DNA of 64,000 nucleotides from Methylobacterium sp. WL119 (GCF_008039875.1 NZ_VRUU01000001.1:62001-126000), one strand, 5' to 3'. Counted from the stretch's first letter, positions 36,544 to 45,426 are shown. Notes: a model not told the origin generated them from the letters alone. Numbers and translations are program-made.

Positions 36544-37490
36544 CGCGCGCCCTTCAGGTCCGCGACGATGCGCTCGCCCAGCGCCCGGCCGCTGTCGAAG
36601 GCCGCCTCGATCCGCGGGCCGAGGCACCAATCGCCGGCCGCGCCCAGCCGCTGCGCCGGATCATAGAGGCAGGGCTCGCCGAGCGCCGTCTCGACCATGG
36701 CGTAGCGCCAGCGATGGACGGCGGCGTAGGCCGGGCGGACCGCCCGGCCAAGACGGGCTTCGAGCGCGCCGATCAGCGCGGCCCGGACCGCCTCGCGCGG
36801 ATCCTCCAGATGCGTGCGGGACCAGTCCGGCGCGGCATGCGCCACCAGGGCGTGACCGGCCGCGCGTCCGGGCTTGGTCTCCTCGCGCACGATCAGCGCG
36901 ATCGGACCGTCCGCGAACGCCAGATGCGCCTTCGAGAAGCCGGGGTGCTCGTCGAGGTCGAGGAGCAGCGACCAGCACGGCGCGTAGGTCGCCCGCTCCG
37001 GCCCGGGCAGGACGAGACCGCTCGCCGCAATCAACGCCACGACCTGCGGCGCCGGAAAGGTCAGGCCGACGGCGGCGAACGGACCGCTGGCGACGCCGTC
37101 CGCATCCGTCAGCATCCAGCCGGCCTCCGAGCGCGCGATGCGGATGATCGTGGTCTCGAGCGAGACCGGAAAGCCGTCGAGCAGGGCCCGGACCGGCGCC
37201 GGCATGCCGGGCAGGCCGACGGTGCGGCCGTCCTCGCCCCAGGGCGCAGCAACGCCGGACGCGATCCAGGTTGCGCACTGCGCGCGGAACGCGTCGCCCT
37301 TGGCGCGGAAGAACTGCGCGCCGTGGTCGAAGCGCTGGCCCGTCCCGGTGCGCCGCGTCGCCATGCGCCCGCCGATGCCGCGGCCCTTGTCGAAGATGCG
37401 GACGGCGATGCCGGCTTGGGCGAGGCGTTGGGCGGCGGCGCCGCCCGCCATGCCGGCTCCGAGGATCGCGACGGTTCCGCCTTCGGCCAA
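36540..37490 (-). CDS. Renalase-like FAD-dependent oxidoreductase
   Basis: 316-aa flavoprotein. The N-terminal ADP-binding fold GAGMAGGAAAQRLAQAGIAVRIFDKGRGIGGRMATRR is characteristic of renalase-type NAD(P)/FAD oxidoreductases. It is followed by FDHGAQFFRAKGDAFR, the middle substrate domain, and the C-terminal FAD motif GAAGDWCLGPRIEAAFDSGRALGERI. Bacterial renalases recycle aberrant dihydro-NAD(P) isomers; whether this one does is not shown. Its stop overlaps the start of the histone-deacetylase-like gene. ATG 37490 starts at the expected N-terminus. Confidence 0.85.
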   Translation of the reverse strand: MAEGGTVAILGAGMAGGAAAQRLAQAGIAVRIFDKGRGIGGRMATRRTGTGQRFDHGAQFFRAKGDAFRAQCATWIASGVAAPWGEDGRTVGLPGMPAPVRALLDGFPVSLETTIIRIARSEAGWMLTDADGVASGPFAAVGLTFPAPQVVALIAASGLVLPGPERATYAPCWSLLLDLDEHPGFSKAHLAFADGPIALIVREETKPGRAAGHALVAHAAPDWSRTHLEDPREAVRAALIGALEARLGRAVRPAYAAVHRWRYAMVETALGEPCLYDPAQRLGAAGDWCLGPRIEAAFDSGRALGERIVADLKGAR

Positions 37491-37610
37491 AGCTTCGCTC
37501 CCCTGGGTGCGCCCGAGGCTGTCATACGGCTGAAATGCGCACCCTGTTAGGGGCAGTCCGCCGGCGCGGCCGCACGCCGCGGGACAGGCCGGTTCGGAGA
37601 TGCGTGCCGC

Positions 37611-38792
37611 ATGGGTCTCGCCAGCACCTTACCGGCCCTCGACGGCACCGCGCTCGCCCTCGCGCCGTGCGCGCTCCTGACGATCGTCCACCTCGCGAGC
37701 CTGATCGTGGCGGGTCGGCGGATCGGCCGTTCGCCCGGCGAGACCACGTTCCCCGCCGGCGCACCGATCTCCCTGGTGCGCCCGGTCTGCGGCCTCGAGA
37801 CCTTCAGCGAAGAGACCCTCGCCCGCGGCTTCGCGCTCGACCACCCGGCCTACGAGATCCTGTTCTGCGTCGCCGATGCCGCCGATCCGGTGCTGCCGCT
37901 GGTCCGCCGCCTGGTCGCGGCACATCCGCAGGTTCCGGCCCGCATCCTGATCGGCGACGAGCGCATCAGCGACAACCCGAAGCTCAACAACTGCGTGCGG
38001 GGCTGGGAGGCGGCGCGACACGATTGGATCGTCATCGCCGACTCGAACGTGCTGATGCCGGCGGACTACCTGCAGCGGATGCAGGCGGCGTGGCGCGCCG
38101 ACACCGGCCTCGTCTGCTCGACGCCGATCGGCGCGCGGCCGGACGGGATCTGGGCCGCGGTCGAGTGCGCCTTCCTCAACACCCTTCAGGCGCGCTGGCA
38201 ATATGCCGGCGAGGCGGTGGGGCTCGGCTTCGCGCAGGGCAAGAGCATGCTCTGGCATCGCCCGTTCCTCGAGGCGCAGGGCGGCATCCGGGCGCTGGCC
38301 GCCGAGATCGCCGAGGACGCGGCGGCGACGAAGCTGGTGCGCGCGGCCGGCCGCCGCGTCCACCTCGTCGCAGCGCCGTTCGAGCAGCCGCTGGGGCGCC
38401 GCAGGGCGTCCGAGGTCTGGTCCCGCCAGATCCGCTGGGCGCGCCTGCGCCGGGTGACGTTCCCGCTGTTCTTCGCGCCCGAGATCGCCAGCGGCACGCT
38501 GCTGCCGTTCCTGCTCGCAGGGCTCCTGGCCGGAACCTGGACGGCGGCGGCCGGCCTCGCCGCTCTCGCAGCTCTGGGCTACGCCGCCGAGCTCCGGCTG
38601 GCGACGCGCGCCGGCTGGTTCCACGCCCCCCGCCTGCTCCTCGCCTTCGTTCTGCGCGACGCGCTGATCCCGCTGGTCTGGTGCGCGGCCTGGACCCATC
38701 GCGCGATCGTCTGGCGCGGCAACGCCATGGACATCCGCCTCAAGCCCGTCGTCCGGCCGCGACGGGTCGGGCGGACGGCGCGCCCCGCCTGA
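37611..38792 (+). CDS. Ceramide glucosyltransferase-like GT21 enzyme
   Basis: 393-aa membrane glycosyltransferase. An N-terminal helix (about 15-35) is followed by the GT-A core: ISLVRPVCGLETFSEETL, the D1-type ADAADPVLP, ADSNVLMPADYLQRM (D2) and EDAAATKLVRAAGRRVHL (D3), then RRRASEVWSRQIRWARLRR, the (Q/R)xxRW motif of ceramide glucosyltransferases. C-terminal hydrophobic helices close the protein. It would transfer glucose or another hexose to ceramide or a similar lipid on the cytoplasmic side of the membrane. A hairpin follows the gene at 38800-38825. No sphingolipid biosynthesis genes are adjacent. Confidence 0.85.
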   Translation: MGLASTLPALDGTALALAPCALLTIVHLASLIVAGRRIGRSPGETTFPAGAPISLVRPVCGLETFSEETLARGFALDHPAYEILFCVADAADPVLPLVRRLVAAHPQVPARILIGDERISDNPKLNNCVRGWEAARHDWIVIADSNVLMPADYLQRMQAAWRADTGLVCSTPIGARPDGIWAAVECAFLNTLQARWQYAGEAVGLGFAQGKSMLWHRPFLEAQGGIRALAAEIAEDAAATKLVRAAGRRVHLVAAPFEQPLGRRRASEVWSRQIRWARLRRVTFPLFFAPEIASGTLLPFLLAGLLAGTWTAAAGLAALAALGYAAELRLATRAGWFHAPRLLLAFVLRDALIPLVWCAAWTHRAIVWRGNAMDIRLKPVVRPRRVGRTARPA

Positions 38793-38799
38793 GCCGGTT

Positions 38800-38825
38800 G
38801 CATCGCGGCGCGAACGGCGCGATGC
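38800..38825. other. Hairpin between GT21 and amidotransferase genes
   Basis: GCATCGCG at 38800-38807 pairs with CGCGATGC at 38818-38825 over a 10-nt loop, with some further pairing of CCGG outside. It has no T-run, so its role as terminator is uncertain; it may be a stabilising 3' stem for the GT21 mRNA. Confidence 0.35.
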
Positions 38826-38856
38826 CGGTCGCGGATCATCAGCAGCGGTCGGTCAC

Positions 38857-39549
38857 GTGCGCATCGCCATCCTCGAAGCCGGATCGCCTCCGGCGCGGCT
38901 CGACCGCTTTCCCTCCTACGGCGCGATGACGGCCCGGATGATCGGGCCGGCGCACGACAGCACGATCTTCGATGTCCGCGCAGGACGGATGCCCACCGAT
39001 TGGCAGGCGTTCGACGGCTACGCCGTCACCGGCTCGGCGGCCGGCGTCTACGATCCGCTGCCGTGGATCGCGCCGCTGATCGCGGCCCTGCGCGCGCTCC
39101 CGCCGGAGAAGCGCCTCGTCGGCATCTGCTTCGGGCATCAGGTGATGGCGGAGGCCTATGGCGGCCGCGCGATCCGCTCGGAGAAGGGGCGCGCCCTCGG
39201 CCTGCACGGCTACGCGGTGACGGAGCGGGCGCCGTTCATGGACGACGCGACGCGGATCGCGGTGGCGGCGTTCCATCAGGATCAGGTCGTCGTGGCCCCG
39301 CCCGCGACCCGCGTGCTCGCGGCGAGCGCCTTCACGCCCTACGCGATGCTGGAATATTGGGACCGCGCCGCGCTGTCGGTGCAGTTCCACCCGGAATTCG
39401 AGCCCGACTACACCCGCGCCCTGATCGCCGGCCATGCCGATGCGCAGGACGATCCGGAGCGGGCGCAAGCGGCGCTCGCCTCGCTCGACGCACCGGACGA
39501 CCGGCACCGGGTGGCGGGCTGGATCCGACGATTCCTGGAGCAGGAATGA
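38857..39549 (+). CDS. Class I glutamine amidotransferase domain protein
   Basis: 230-aa single-domain GATase1. The catalytic triad region is intact: GICFGHQVMAEAYGG (nucleophile Cys) and VQFHPEFEPDY (His, Glu). Stand-alone members of this type include gamma-glutamyl hydrolase-like and GMP-synthase-like amidotransferases; no partner synthase domain is fused or adjacent, so its acceptor is unknown. Starts at GTG 38857. The tRNA-Leu gene lies 7 nt after its stop on the opposite strand. Confidence 0.85.
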   Translation: MRIAILEAGSPPARLDRFPSYGAMTARMIGPAHDSTIFDVRAGRMPTDWQAFDGYAVTGSAAGVYDPLPWIAPLIAALRALPPEKRLVGICFGHQVMAEAYGGRAIRSEKGRALGLHGYAVTERAPFMDDATRIAVAAFHQDQVVVAPPATRVLAASAFTPYAMLEYWDRAALSVQFHPEFEPDYTRALIAGHADAQDDPERAQAALASLDAPDDRHRVAGWIRRFLEQE

Positions 39550-39555
39550 GAAGGT

Positions 39556-39640
39556 TGGTGCGGGTAGAGGGAATCGAACCCCCACGCCTTGCGGCTGGCG
39601 ATTTTGAGTCGCCCGCGTCTACCAGTTCCACCATACCCGC
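39556..39640 (-). tRNA. tRNA-Leu (anticodon CAA)
   Basis: An 85-nt gene including an encoded CCA. The minus strand reads GCGGGTA (acceptor, 39640-39634) and ends TACCCGC-A-CCA (to 39556). The anticodon stem-loop is GGCGA-CTCAAAA-TCGCC, giving anticodon CAA. The T-loop GGTTCGATTC is canonical. The long variable arm between the anticodon and T stems fits class II tRNA-Leu. It lies opposite the flanking protein genes. Confidence 0.93.
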
Positions 39641-39796
39641 GACGGGGAGCCTTTTCGCACAGGTCCCGTGGCCGGGCCAAGCCCTTTCCCGGGGTCGCGC
39701 ACGGCGTGCGGCGGATCGCCGGCACGCTGGTGCGGTCGGGCCGGCTGTGCTCAAAGGGCGCCCTGCCCCGAGGAACCCGATGCACAGACAGGCCCG

Positions 39797-40378
39797 ATGA
39801 TCCGCCGCCTCTACGAGTGGATACTCGCACTTTCGGGCAAGCCCTCCGCGCCCTACGTCCTGGGCGCCGTGGCGTTCGCCGAGAGCTCCTTCTTCCCGGT
39901 CCCGCCCGATGCGATGCTGGTGCCGATGGCGGTGAGCCGGCCCGACCGGGTGTGGTTCTACGCGCTGATCGCCACGGTCGGCTCGGTGCTCGGCGGCCTC
40001 GTCGGCTACGCCATCGGCGCGCTGCTGTTCGATTCGCTCGGAACCTGGCTGATCCGGCTCTACGGCCTGCAGGACAAGGCGGCGACCTTCCAGCAATCCT
40101 ATGCCGAGTACGGGCACTGGGTGATCCTGCTCAAGGGGCTGACGCCGATCCCCTACAAGCTCGTGACCATCACCTCGGGCTTCGCCCATTACAGCCTGTT
40201 CTGGTTCACGCTGCTGTCGATCGTCACCCGCGGCGCGCGTTTCTTCATCCTCGCCGGGCTGCTCGGGCGCTACGGCGTCCAGATCCGCGGCGTGCTCGAC
40301 CGCCATCTCAACGCGGTCGTCGCGATCTCGGTCGCGGTGATCGTCCTCGGCTTCGTCCTGTTCAAGGTGATCCTCTAG
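39797..40378 (+). CDS. DedA-family (YqaA-like) membrane protein
   Basis: 193-aa inner-membrane protein of the DedA/VTT superfamily. The segment PVPPDAMLVPMAVSRP and the re-entrant region GYAIGALLFDSLGTW with KGLTPIPYKLVTITSG are the family hallmarks; DedA proteins act as lipid scramblases or flippases and support envelope homeostasis. ATG 39797 is chosen because upstream sequence in frame has no hydrophobic or family similarity. Its stop codon abuts the dsbB start (TAG then ATG), so the two are one operon. Confidence 0.88.
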   Translation: MIRRLYEWILALSGKPSAPYVLGAVAFAESSFFPVPPDAMLVPMAVSRPDRVWFYALIATVGSVLGGLVGYAIGALLFDSLGTWLIRLYGLQDKAATFQQSYAEYGHWVILLKGLTPIPYKLVTITSGFAHYSLFWFTLLSIVTRGARFFILAGLLGRYGVQIRGVLDRHLNAVVAISVAVIVLGFVLFKVIL

Positions 40379-40867
40379 ATGAGCTACGCCGCCCTGCTGC
40401 GCCTGCGCCGCGCCGCGCTCGCCGTCCTGATCGGCTCGATCCTCACGGTCGGCGCCGCCCTGGTGCTGCAGTTCGGCTACGGCTACGCACCGTGCAAGCT
40501 CTGCCTGACCGAGCGCCTGCCCTACTACGCGGCGGTACCGCTCGCCGTCCTCGCGCTGTTCCTGTCCGAGCGGCTCTCGCGCCTCGCCCTCGGGCTGGCC
40601 GCGGCCGGCCTGCTCTACGGCGCCGGGCTCGGCGCCTACCACGCCGGCGCGGAGTGGGGTTTCTGGCCGGGCCCGACCGATTGCGGCGGCGGCACGGGCG
40701 CGAACCCGGCGGCCGTCGGCGATTTTCTGAACGCGTTGCAGACGACGAAGGTCGTCGACTGCTCGACCGCGGCGATGCGGGTGCTCGGCGTCTCGCTCGC
40801 CGGTTGGAACGCGGTCATCGCCTTCGTGCTCGCCGGCATCGCCGGCACGGCCGCAGCGAAGCCCTGA
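40379..40867 (+). CDS. dsbB: Disulfide bond formation protein DsbB
   Basis: 162-aa four-helix inner-membrane protein that reoxidises DsbA with ubiquinone. The first periplasmic Cys pair is C39-K-L-C42 in GYAPCKLCLTERLPYY. The second periplasmic loop carries TDCGGG and KVVDC, giving the second pair needed for electron relay. Helices at about 12-32, 47-62, 68-85 and 138-158. Translation begins one base after the DedA stop. DsbB works oxidatively, opposite to the CcdA reductive route at 4.9 kb. Confidence 0.9.
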   Translation: MSYAALLRLRRAALAVLIGSILTVGAALVLQFGYGYAPCKLCLTERLPYYAAVPLAVLALFLSERLSRLALGLAAAGLLYGAGLGAYHAGAEWGFWPGPTDCGGGTGANPAAVGDFLNALQTTKVVDCSTAAMRVLGVSLAGWNAVIAFVLAGIAGTAAAKP

Positions 40868-40920
40868 GCGATCCGACGCGATCGCTTCCGAACGCCCGGC
40901 CGCTTCGACCGCGCGATCGA

Positions 40921-41385
40921 TCAGTTGCGATCGTCGGGCATCGGCGGCAGGGGTGCGACGTCGATGCCCTCGTCGATCAGGGCGCGGGCCTCGTCCGGGC
41001 TGGCCTGCCCGTAGATCGCGCGCTCCCGCGTCTCGCCGTAATGGATCTTGCGCGCTTCCTCCGGGAACCGCGTCCCGACATGCTCGGCCGATGCGACGAC
41101 GTGCTCGCGCAGGCTCCGCAGCATCTCGCGGATGCGCCGCTCCGGCTCGGCGATCATCGGCACCGGGGCGGGCGCGACGGGCACGGGCAGATCCGCGTCG
41201 CCCACCGGGCGCCCGCGGTCGGTGCGGGCGAGGCTCGGCGCCATCAGGCCCTTCACCACCCGCGACGTGTCGCAGACCGGGCAGGTCACGAGGCCGCGCG
41301 CCGCCTGATCGTCGAAGGACTCGGACGAGGGAAACCAGCTCTCGAAGCCGTGCCCGGCCTCGCAGACGAGACTGTACCGGATCAT
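40921..41385 (-). CDS. DUF1178 family protein
   Basis: 154-aa protein of the DUF1178 family, function unknown. The N-terminus MIRYSLVCEAGHGFESWFPSSESFDDQAARGLVTCPVCDTSRVVKGLMAP holds a Cys-x-x-x-His... and CPVC arrangement resembling a zinc ribbon. The C-terminal family end (YGETRERAIYGQASPDEARALIDEGIDVAPLPPMPDD) is strongly conserved. It follows the nitrilase-like gene with a 4-nt gap and is the last gene of the grxC/nitrilase/DUF1178 run. Confidence 0.87.
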   Translation of the reverse strand: MIRYSLVCEAGHGFESWFPSSESFDDQAARGLVTCPVCDTSRVVKGLMAPSLARTDRGRPVGDADLPVPVAPAPVPMIAEPERRIREMLRSLREHVVASAEHVGTRFPEEARKIHYGETRERAIYGQASPDEARALIDEGIDVAPLPPMPDDRN

Positions 41386-41389
41386 GCCG

Positions 41390-42247
41390 TCACGACGGGG
41401 CGGTTCCTAGGGAGCCGACCCGCTCGACCGTGAACGGGCGCCCATGTTGCAGCGAAGGGATTCGCGCGCGCGCATCCGCGACCGCGGAAAGGTCGATCTC
41501 GGCCAGGATCACGCCGGGTTCGGCGCCGCCGGCATCGGCCAGCACCCGGCCCCACGGATCGACGATGAGCGAGTGCCCGTAGGTCTCGCGACCGTCCTCG
41601 TGCGTCCCGCCCTGGGCGGCCGAGATCATGAACGACCCGGTCTCGATCGCGCGCGCCCGGTGCAGCACGTGCCAATGCGCCTCGCCGGTCTGCCGGGTGA
41701 AGCACGCCGGCGCCGTCAGCACCGAGGCGCCGGCCTCGGCGAGCGCCCGGTAGAGGGCGGGGAAGCGGATGTCGTAGCAGATGCCGAGCCCGATCTCGGC
41801 CCACGGCGTCGGCGCGACGACGGCGCAGGCGCCGCCGGTATAGGTCGAGGATTCCCGCCAGCGCTCGCCGCTCGGCAGGTCGACGTCGAACAGGTGCAGC
41901 TTGTCGTAGGCCGCGACGATCGCGCCGTCCGCACCGATCAGGAAGGCGCGGTTGGCGATCTTCTCGCCGGCGCGGATCGCGAGGGAGCCGATCTGCACCA
42001 CCGTCCCGGTCTCGCGTGCCGCGTCGCGGAGCGCGGCCAGCGTCTCGTCCTCGTCCTGGCCGCGCACCACCGCGAAGAGCCGTGCACGGTCGCGCTCGAC
42101 CAGCGAGGTCATCTCCGGGGTCTGGACGAACTGCGCGCCGCGCGATGCCGCATCCCGCACGCCGGCCACCGCCGCGTCGCGGTTCGCGCCCGGGTCGCGA
42201 CCCGAGCGCATCTGCACGCAGGCGGCGACGAAGCGGGTCTCAGGCAT
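41390..42247 (-). CDS. Nitrilase-superfamily amidase (Nit1/omega-amidase type)
   Basis: 285-aa carbon-nitrogen hydrolase. The catalytic triad is visible as Glu45 (VQTPEM), Lys116 (YDKLHLFDVDLP) and Cys157 (LGICYDIRFPALYR). The HLFDVD and FPALYRALAEAGA signatures point to the Nit1/Nit2 branch, whose members act as deaminated-glutathione amidase or omega-amidase. Its start overlaps the grxC stop by 8 nt, so a link with glutathione metabolism is suggested by context. Cytoplasmic. Confidence 0.9.
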   Translation of the reverse strand: MPETRFVAACVQMRSGRDPGANRDAAVAGVRDAASRGAQFVQTPEMTSLVERDRARLFAVVRGQDEDETLAALRDAARETGTVVQIGSLAIRAGEKIANRAFLIGADGAIVAAYDKLHLFDVDLPSGERWRESSTYTGGACAVVAPTPWAEIGLGICYDIRFPALYRALAEAGASVLTAPACFTRQTGEAHWHVLHRARAIETGSFMISAAQGGTHEDGRETYGHSLIVDPWGRVLADAGGAEPGVILAEIDLSAVADARARIPSLQHGRPFTVERVGSLGTAPS

Positions 42248-42509
42248 TCGCCGAGGCCTTCAGCAGCGCATCGAGCTTGCCGGCCTTGTCGAGGGCGTAG
42301 AGGTCGTCGCAGCCGCCGACATGGGTCTCGCCGATGAAGATCTGCGGCACGCTGGTGTGTCCGCCCGCGCGCGCCATCATGGTGGCGCGCTCGGGGGGCG
42401 TCTTCTCGACGTCGATTTCACGGAATGCGACGCCCTTCTCCTTGAGCAGGCTCTTGGCCGCCGAGCAGTAGGGGCACCACGCCGTCGTGTAGATCGTAAC
42501 CGGATTCAT
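42240..42509 (-). CDS. grxC: Glutaredoxin 3
   Basis: 89-aa dithiol glutaredoxin with active site C12-P-Y-C15 and the glutathione-binding TSVPQIFIGETHVGGCDDL (cis-Pro and GG motif). It reduces disulfides and glutathionylated proteins in the cytoplasm. First gene of a compact minus-strand run with the nitrilase-like and DUF1178 genes. Confidence 0.94.
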   Translation of the reverse strand: MNPVTIYTTAWCPYCSAAKSLLKEKGVAFREIDVEKTPPERATMMARAGGHTSVPQIFIGETHVGGCDDLYALDKAGKLDALLKASANA

Positions 42510-42595
42510 GGGCGTGTTCGCGTCCCGCGGATGACACGACCATATAGGGGTCGGCGGTCCCGATCGCCTATGGCCGGAACGTCACGCCGGCCGCC

Positions 42596-42952
42596 TCAAG
42601 CGGCGAGCAGCTTCTCGACCTCGTTGACCAGATCGCGCAGGTGGAACGGCTTCGACAGGACCTTCGCGTCCTTGGGAGCCTTCGAATCCGGGTTGAGCGC
42701 CACGGCGGCGAAGCCCGTGATGAACATCACCTTGATGTCCGGGTCGAGCTCGGTCGCCCGGCGGGCGAGCTCGATCCCGTCCATCTCCGGCATCACGATG
42801 TCGGTCAGCAGCAGCTCGAACGGCTCTTCGCGCAGGCGATTGTAGGCCGACAGGCCGTTGTCGAACGACAGCACGTCGAAGCCGGCATTCTGCAACGCCT
42901 TGGCCAGGAACCGGCGCATGTCGTTGTCGTCTTCCGCCAAGAGAATTTTCAT
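42596..42952 (-). CDS. cpdR: Response regulator CpdR
   Basis: 118-aa single-domain receiver. Phosphoacceptor Asp51 (LLLTDIVMPEMDG), acidic pocket EDD (7-9), Thr in FITGF and Lys in LSKPFHLRDL are all present. The C-terminal LVNEVEKLLAA matches CpdR, which in Caulobacter relays phosphate from the CckA-ChpT pathway and, when unphosphorylated, directs ClpXP to cell-cycle proteins such as CtrA. Length and ending fit CpdR closely. Monocistronic. Confidence 0.92.
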   Translation of the reverse strand: MKILLAEDDNDMRRFLAKALQNAGFDVLSFDNGLSAYNRLREEPFELLLTDIVMPEMDGIELARRATELDPDIKVMFITGFAAVALNPDSKAPKDAKVLSKPFHLRDLVNEVEKLLAA

Positions 42953-43165
42953 CGGACGGTTCCGGACCCTCGAATCGCAACGTTCTTTTCATAAAGGGAG
43001 CCAACGGTAAACAAGACGTTAGGATTTGCCGCCCCTGCGAGGTGACAGGCCGCACCGCGCGGCCATGCCGGAGCCCGCCGGCACGGTGGACAGGCCGCCG
43101 CCGCCGCCCCACAGTGCGGCCTTGACGTTGGCCGTTCCCATTCCCGACGGTGCGCCTCCCCGCCG

Positions 43166-44068
43166 ATGACGCTCCCCTTTCCGCATCAGACAGACGCCTT
43201 CGGCTTCTCGCCCGCCTTCGCCGTGGACGAGCCGACGCGGCACACGCTGCCGTTCGTGTTCAACACCGGCCATTCCGGGTCGGTCTACCCGGACAGCTTC
43301 CTGAAGGCCTCGCGGCTCGACGCGCTGTCGCTGCGCCGGTCGGAGGACGCGCATGTCGACCGGCTGTTCGCCCAGGTGGTCGAGCTCGGCGCGCCGCTGC
43401 TGCGCTGCAATTTCCCGCGCGCCTATCTCGACGTGAACCGCGAGCCCTACGAGCTCGACCCGCGGATGTTCGAGGGCCGCCTGCCGCCCTTCGCCAACAC
43501 GCGCTCGATGCGCGTCGCCGGCGGCCTCGGCACGGTGCCGCGCGTCGTCTCGGACGGGCAGGAGATCTATGCCGCGCGCATGCCGGTGGACGAGGCGGTG
43601 GCGCGCATCGACGGGCTGTACAAGCCGTATCATCGGGCTTTGCGCGGCTTGATCCTGCGCACGGTGCGGGAATTCGGGCGCTGCATGCTGATCGACTGCC
43701 ACTCGATGCCGTCGTCGAGCCTCGGACGCGATCAAGATGCGCGGGCGGACTTCGTGCTCGGCGACCGCTTCGGCACCGCCTGCGACCCGGCGCTGATCGA
43801 CGCCTTCGAGGCGGCCTTCCGCGCCCGCGGCTACAAGGTGGTACGCAACAAGCCCTATGCCGGGGGCTTCATCACCGAGCATTACGGCGAGCCGAACATC
43901 GGCCGGCACGCGCTGCAGATCGAGATCAACCGCGCCCTCTACATGAACGAGGCGAGCCTCGCGATCACGCCCGGCTTCTTCGACTTGGCCAAGGCGCTCG
44001 GCGAGGCGATCGTCGAGGTCGCCGACGACCTCGGCTCGGAGACGCCGATCGGCATCGCCGCCGAATAG
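43166..44068 (+). CDS. N-formylglutamate amidohydrolase
   Basis: 300-aa enzyme of the HutG-type N-formylglutamate amidohydrolase family, which releases glutamate and formate. Family segments: FVFNTGHSGSVYPDSFL, RCNFPRAYLDVNREPYELDPRMF, LIDCHSMPSS (metal His/Asp), NKPYAGGFITEHYG and LQIEINRALYMNE. It might also act on other N-formyl or N-acyl amino acids. No histidine-catabolism genes are nearby. A 490-nt gene-free region follows. Confidence 0.88.
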   Translation: MTLPFPHQTDAFGFSPAFAVDEPTRHTLPFVFNTGHSGSVYPDSFLKASRLDALSLRRSEDAHVDRLFAQVVELGAPLLRCNFPRAYLDVNREPYELDPRMFEGRLPPFANTRSMRVAGGLGTVPRVVSDGQEIYAARMPVDEAVARIDGLYKPYHRALRGLILRTVREFGRCMLIDCHSMPSSSLGRDQDARADFVLGDRFGTACDPALIDAFEAAFRARGYKVVRNKPYAGGFITEHYGEPNIGRHALQIEINRALYMNEASLAITPGFFDLAKALGEAIVEVADDLGSETPIGIAAE

Positions 44069-44186
44069 GTCGATAACGGCCGCTCGTTGGATCGGGCGCA
44101 GGGCGCCGCAGGTCCTTCCGAGGTTGCCGGTCGTTCTCCGGCAATCCTCGCCCGCGAGCGGGCATGGCCGATCACCCCGTCCCCGT

Positions 44187-44292
44187 CATCCCGGGGCCGC
44201 GCAGCGGAACCCGGAATCCAGAGCCGACGACGGCAGGATCGAGAACGGCCTGCGGTTCCGGGTCCCGGGTTCGCCTTCGGCGCCCCGGGATG
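44187..44292. repeat. Palindromic intergenic repeat (CATCCCGGG type)
   Basis: In the gap 44069-44559, a long imperfect inverted repeat has outer arms CATCCCGGGGC (from 44187) and GCCCCGGGATG (to 44292), with further paired blocks AACCCGG and CCGGGTT inside. This layout is the widespread alphaproteobacterial intergenic palindrome that reads CATCCCGGG...CCCGGGATG. Probably nonautonomous mobile or structural repeat; the element is seen, the class is from general knowledge. The rest of the gap holds the terminator at 44375-44402 and nothing else clear. Confidence 0.7.
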
Positions 44293-44374
44293 CCGGGGAG
44301 CGTGCAGAACCGTGGTTGCGTGAAACCGATGACCCCGGGCCCGACCAGACACGTCGGGCAGTCCTGCGACCAAG

Positions 44375-44402
44375 AAAAAAGGCCACCCCCGAAGGAGCGG
44401 CC
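44375..44402 (-). terminator. Rho-independent terminator for galU
   Basis: On the minus strand GGCCGCTCC (44402-44394), loop TTCG, GGGGTGGCC (44389-44381) and then six T (44380-44375). The stem uses two G:U pairs. It lies 158 nt after the galU stop. Confidence 0.7.
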
Positions 44403-44559
44403 CGAAGTCTAGGGAGGAAACGCCCAAGAAGGGCTGCCGGACCGCGACGCCATCGCGATCCCGCAATGCACAAAGTAAATTGCGGCGCACAAAACGCAAG
44501 CGGAATACCCCTACCGGTTGCGCATACCCCGCCCGCTCCGGCTGCACGTCCGCAGCCGC

Positions 44560-45426
44560 CTAACCGTCCGCCAGAAGCTTCGCGATCTCGGCCTTGAGTG
44601 GGCCAGCCAGGTCCTTCCGGTCGAGCGCGTAGGCGATGTTGGCGGTGAGGAAGCCGAGCTTGGAGCCGGTGTCGTAGGTGCGGCCTTCGTAGTGCATGCC
44701 GAAGAAGTCCTGCTCGGCCATCAGCTTGATCATCGCGTCGGTGAGCTGGATCTCGCCGCCCGCGCCCTTCTCGCCATGCTCGAGGATGCCGAAGATCTCC
44801 GGCTGGAGGATGTAGCGGCCCGAGATGATGAAGTTCGAAGGCGCGGTGCCCTGCTTCGGCTTCTCGACCATGCCGGTGACCTCAAAGGTCTGGCCGAAGG
44901 TCTCGCCGACGCTGACGATGCCGTACTGATGCGTCTCCTCCGGCGCGACCTCCTCGACGGCGACGACGTTGCCGCCGTGGCGCTCGTAGGCAGCGAGCAT
45001 CTGGCCCATGCAGCCGCGGCTGAGCATGTCCGGCAGCAGCACGGCGAAGGGCTCGTCGCCGACGATCTCGCGGGCGCACCACACCGCGTGGCCGAGGCCG
45101 AGCGGCGCCTGCTGACGGGTGAAGCTGGTCTGGCCGGCGGCCGGCAGGTCGCGCTTCAGCTCCTCGTAGGCCGCGGACTTGCCGCGCTCCTGCAGCATCC
45201 GGTCGAGCTCGAACGCGATGTCGAAATGGTCCTCGATCACCGCCTTGCCGCGGCCGGTGACGAAGATGAAGTGCTCGATGCCGGCTTCCCGCGCCTCGTC
45301 GACCACGTGCTGGACGACCGGCCGGTCGACCACCGTCAGCATCTCTTTCGGGACGGCCTTGGTGGCCGGCAGGAAGCGGGTGCCGAGGCCCGCGACGGGG
45401 AGGACGGCCTTTCGGATCGGTTTCAT
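44560..45426 (-). CDS. galU: UTP--glucose-1-phosphate uridylyltransferase
   Basis: 288-aa enzyme producing UDP-glucose for polysaccharides and lipid glycosylation. Nucleotidyltransferase motifs [24 protein letters not shown] (1-30), [23 protein letters not shown] and the C-terminal [11 protein letters not shown] are conserved. ATG 45426 is used since upstream extension has no family similarity. It is divergent from galE, giving a UDP-glucose/UDP-galactose supply locus, with a shared 161-nt promoter region. Confidence 0.95.
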   Translation of the reverse strand: MKPIRKAVLPVAGLGTRFLPATKAVPKEMLTVVDRPVVQHVVDEAREAGIEHFIFVTGRGKAVIEDHFDIAFELDRMLQERGKSAAYEELKRDLPAAGQTSFTRQQAPLGLGHAVWCAREIVGDEPFAVLLPDMLSRGCMGQMLAAYERHGGNVVAVEEVAPEETHQYGIVSVGETFGQTFEVTGMVEKPKQGTAPSNFIISGRYILQPEIFGILEHGEKGAGGEIQLTDAMIKLMAEQDFFGMHYEGRTYDTGSKLGFLTANIAYALDRKDLAGPLKAEIAKLLADG

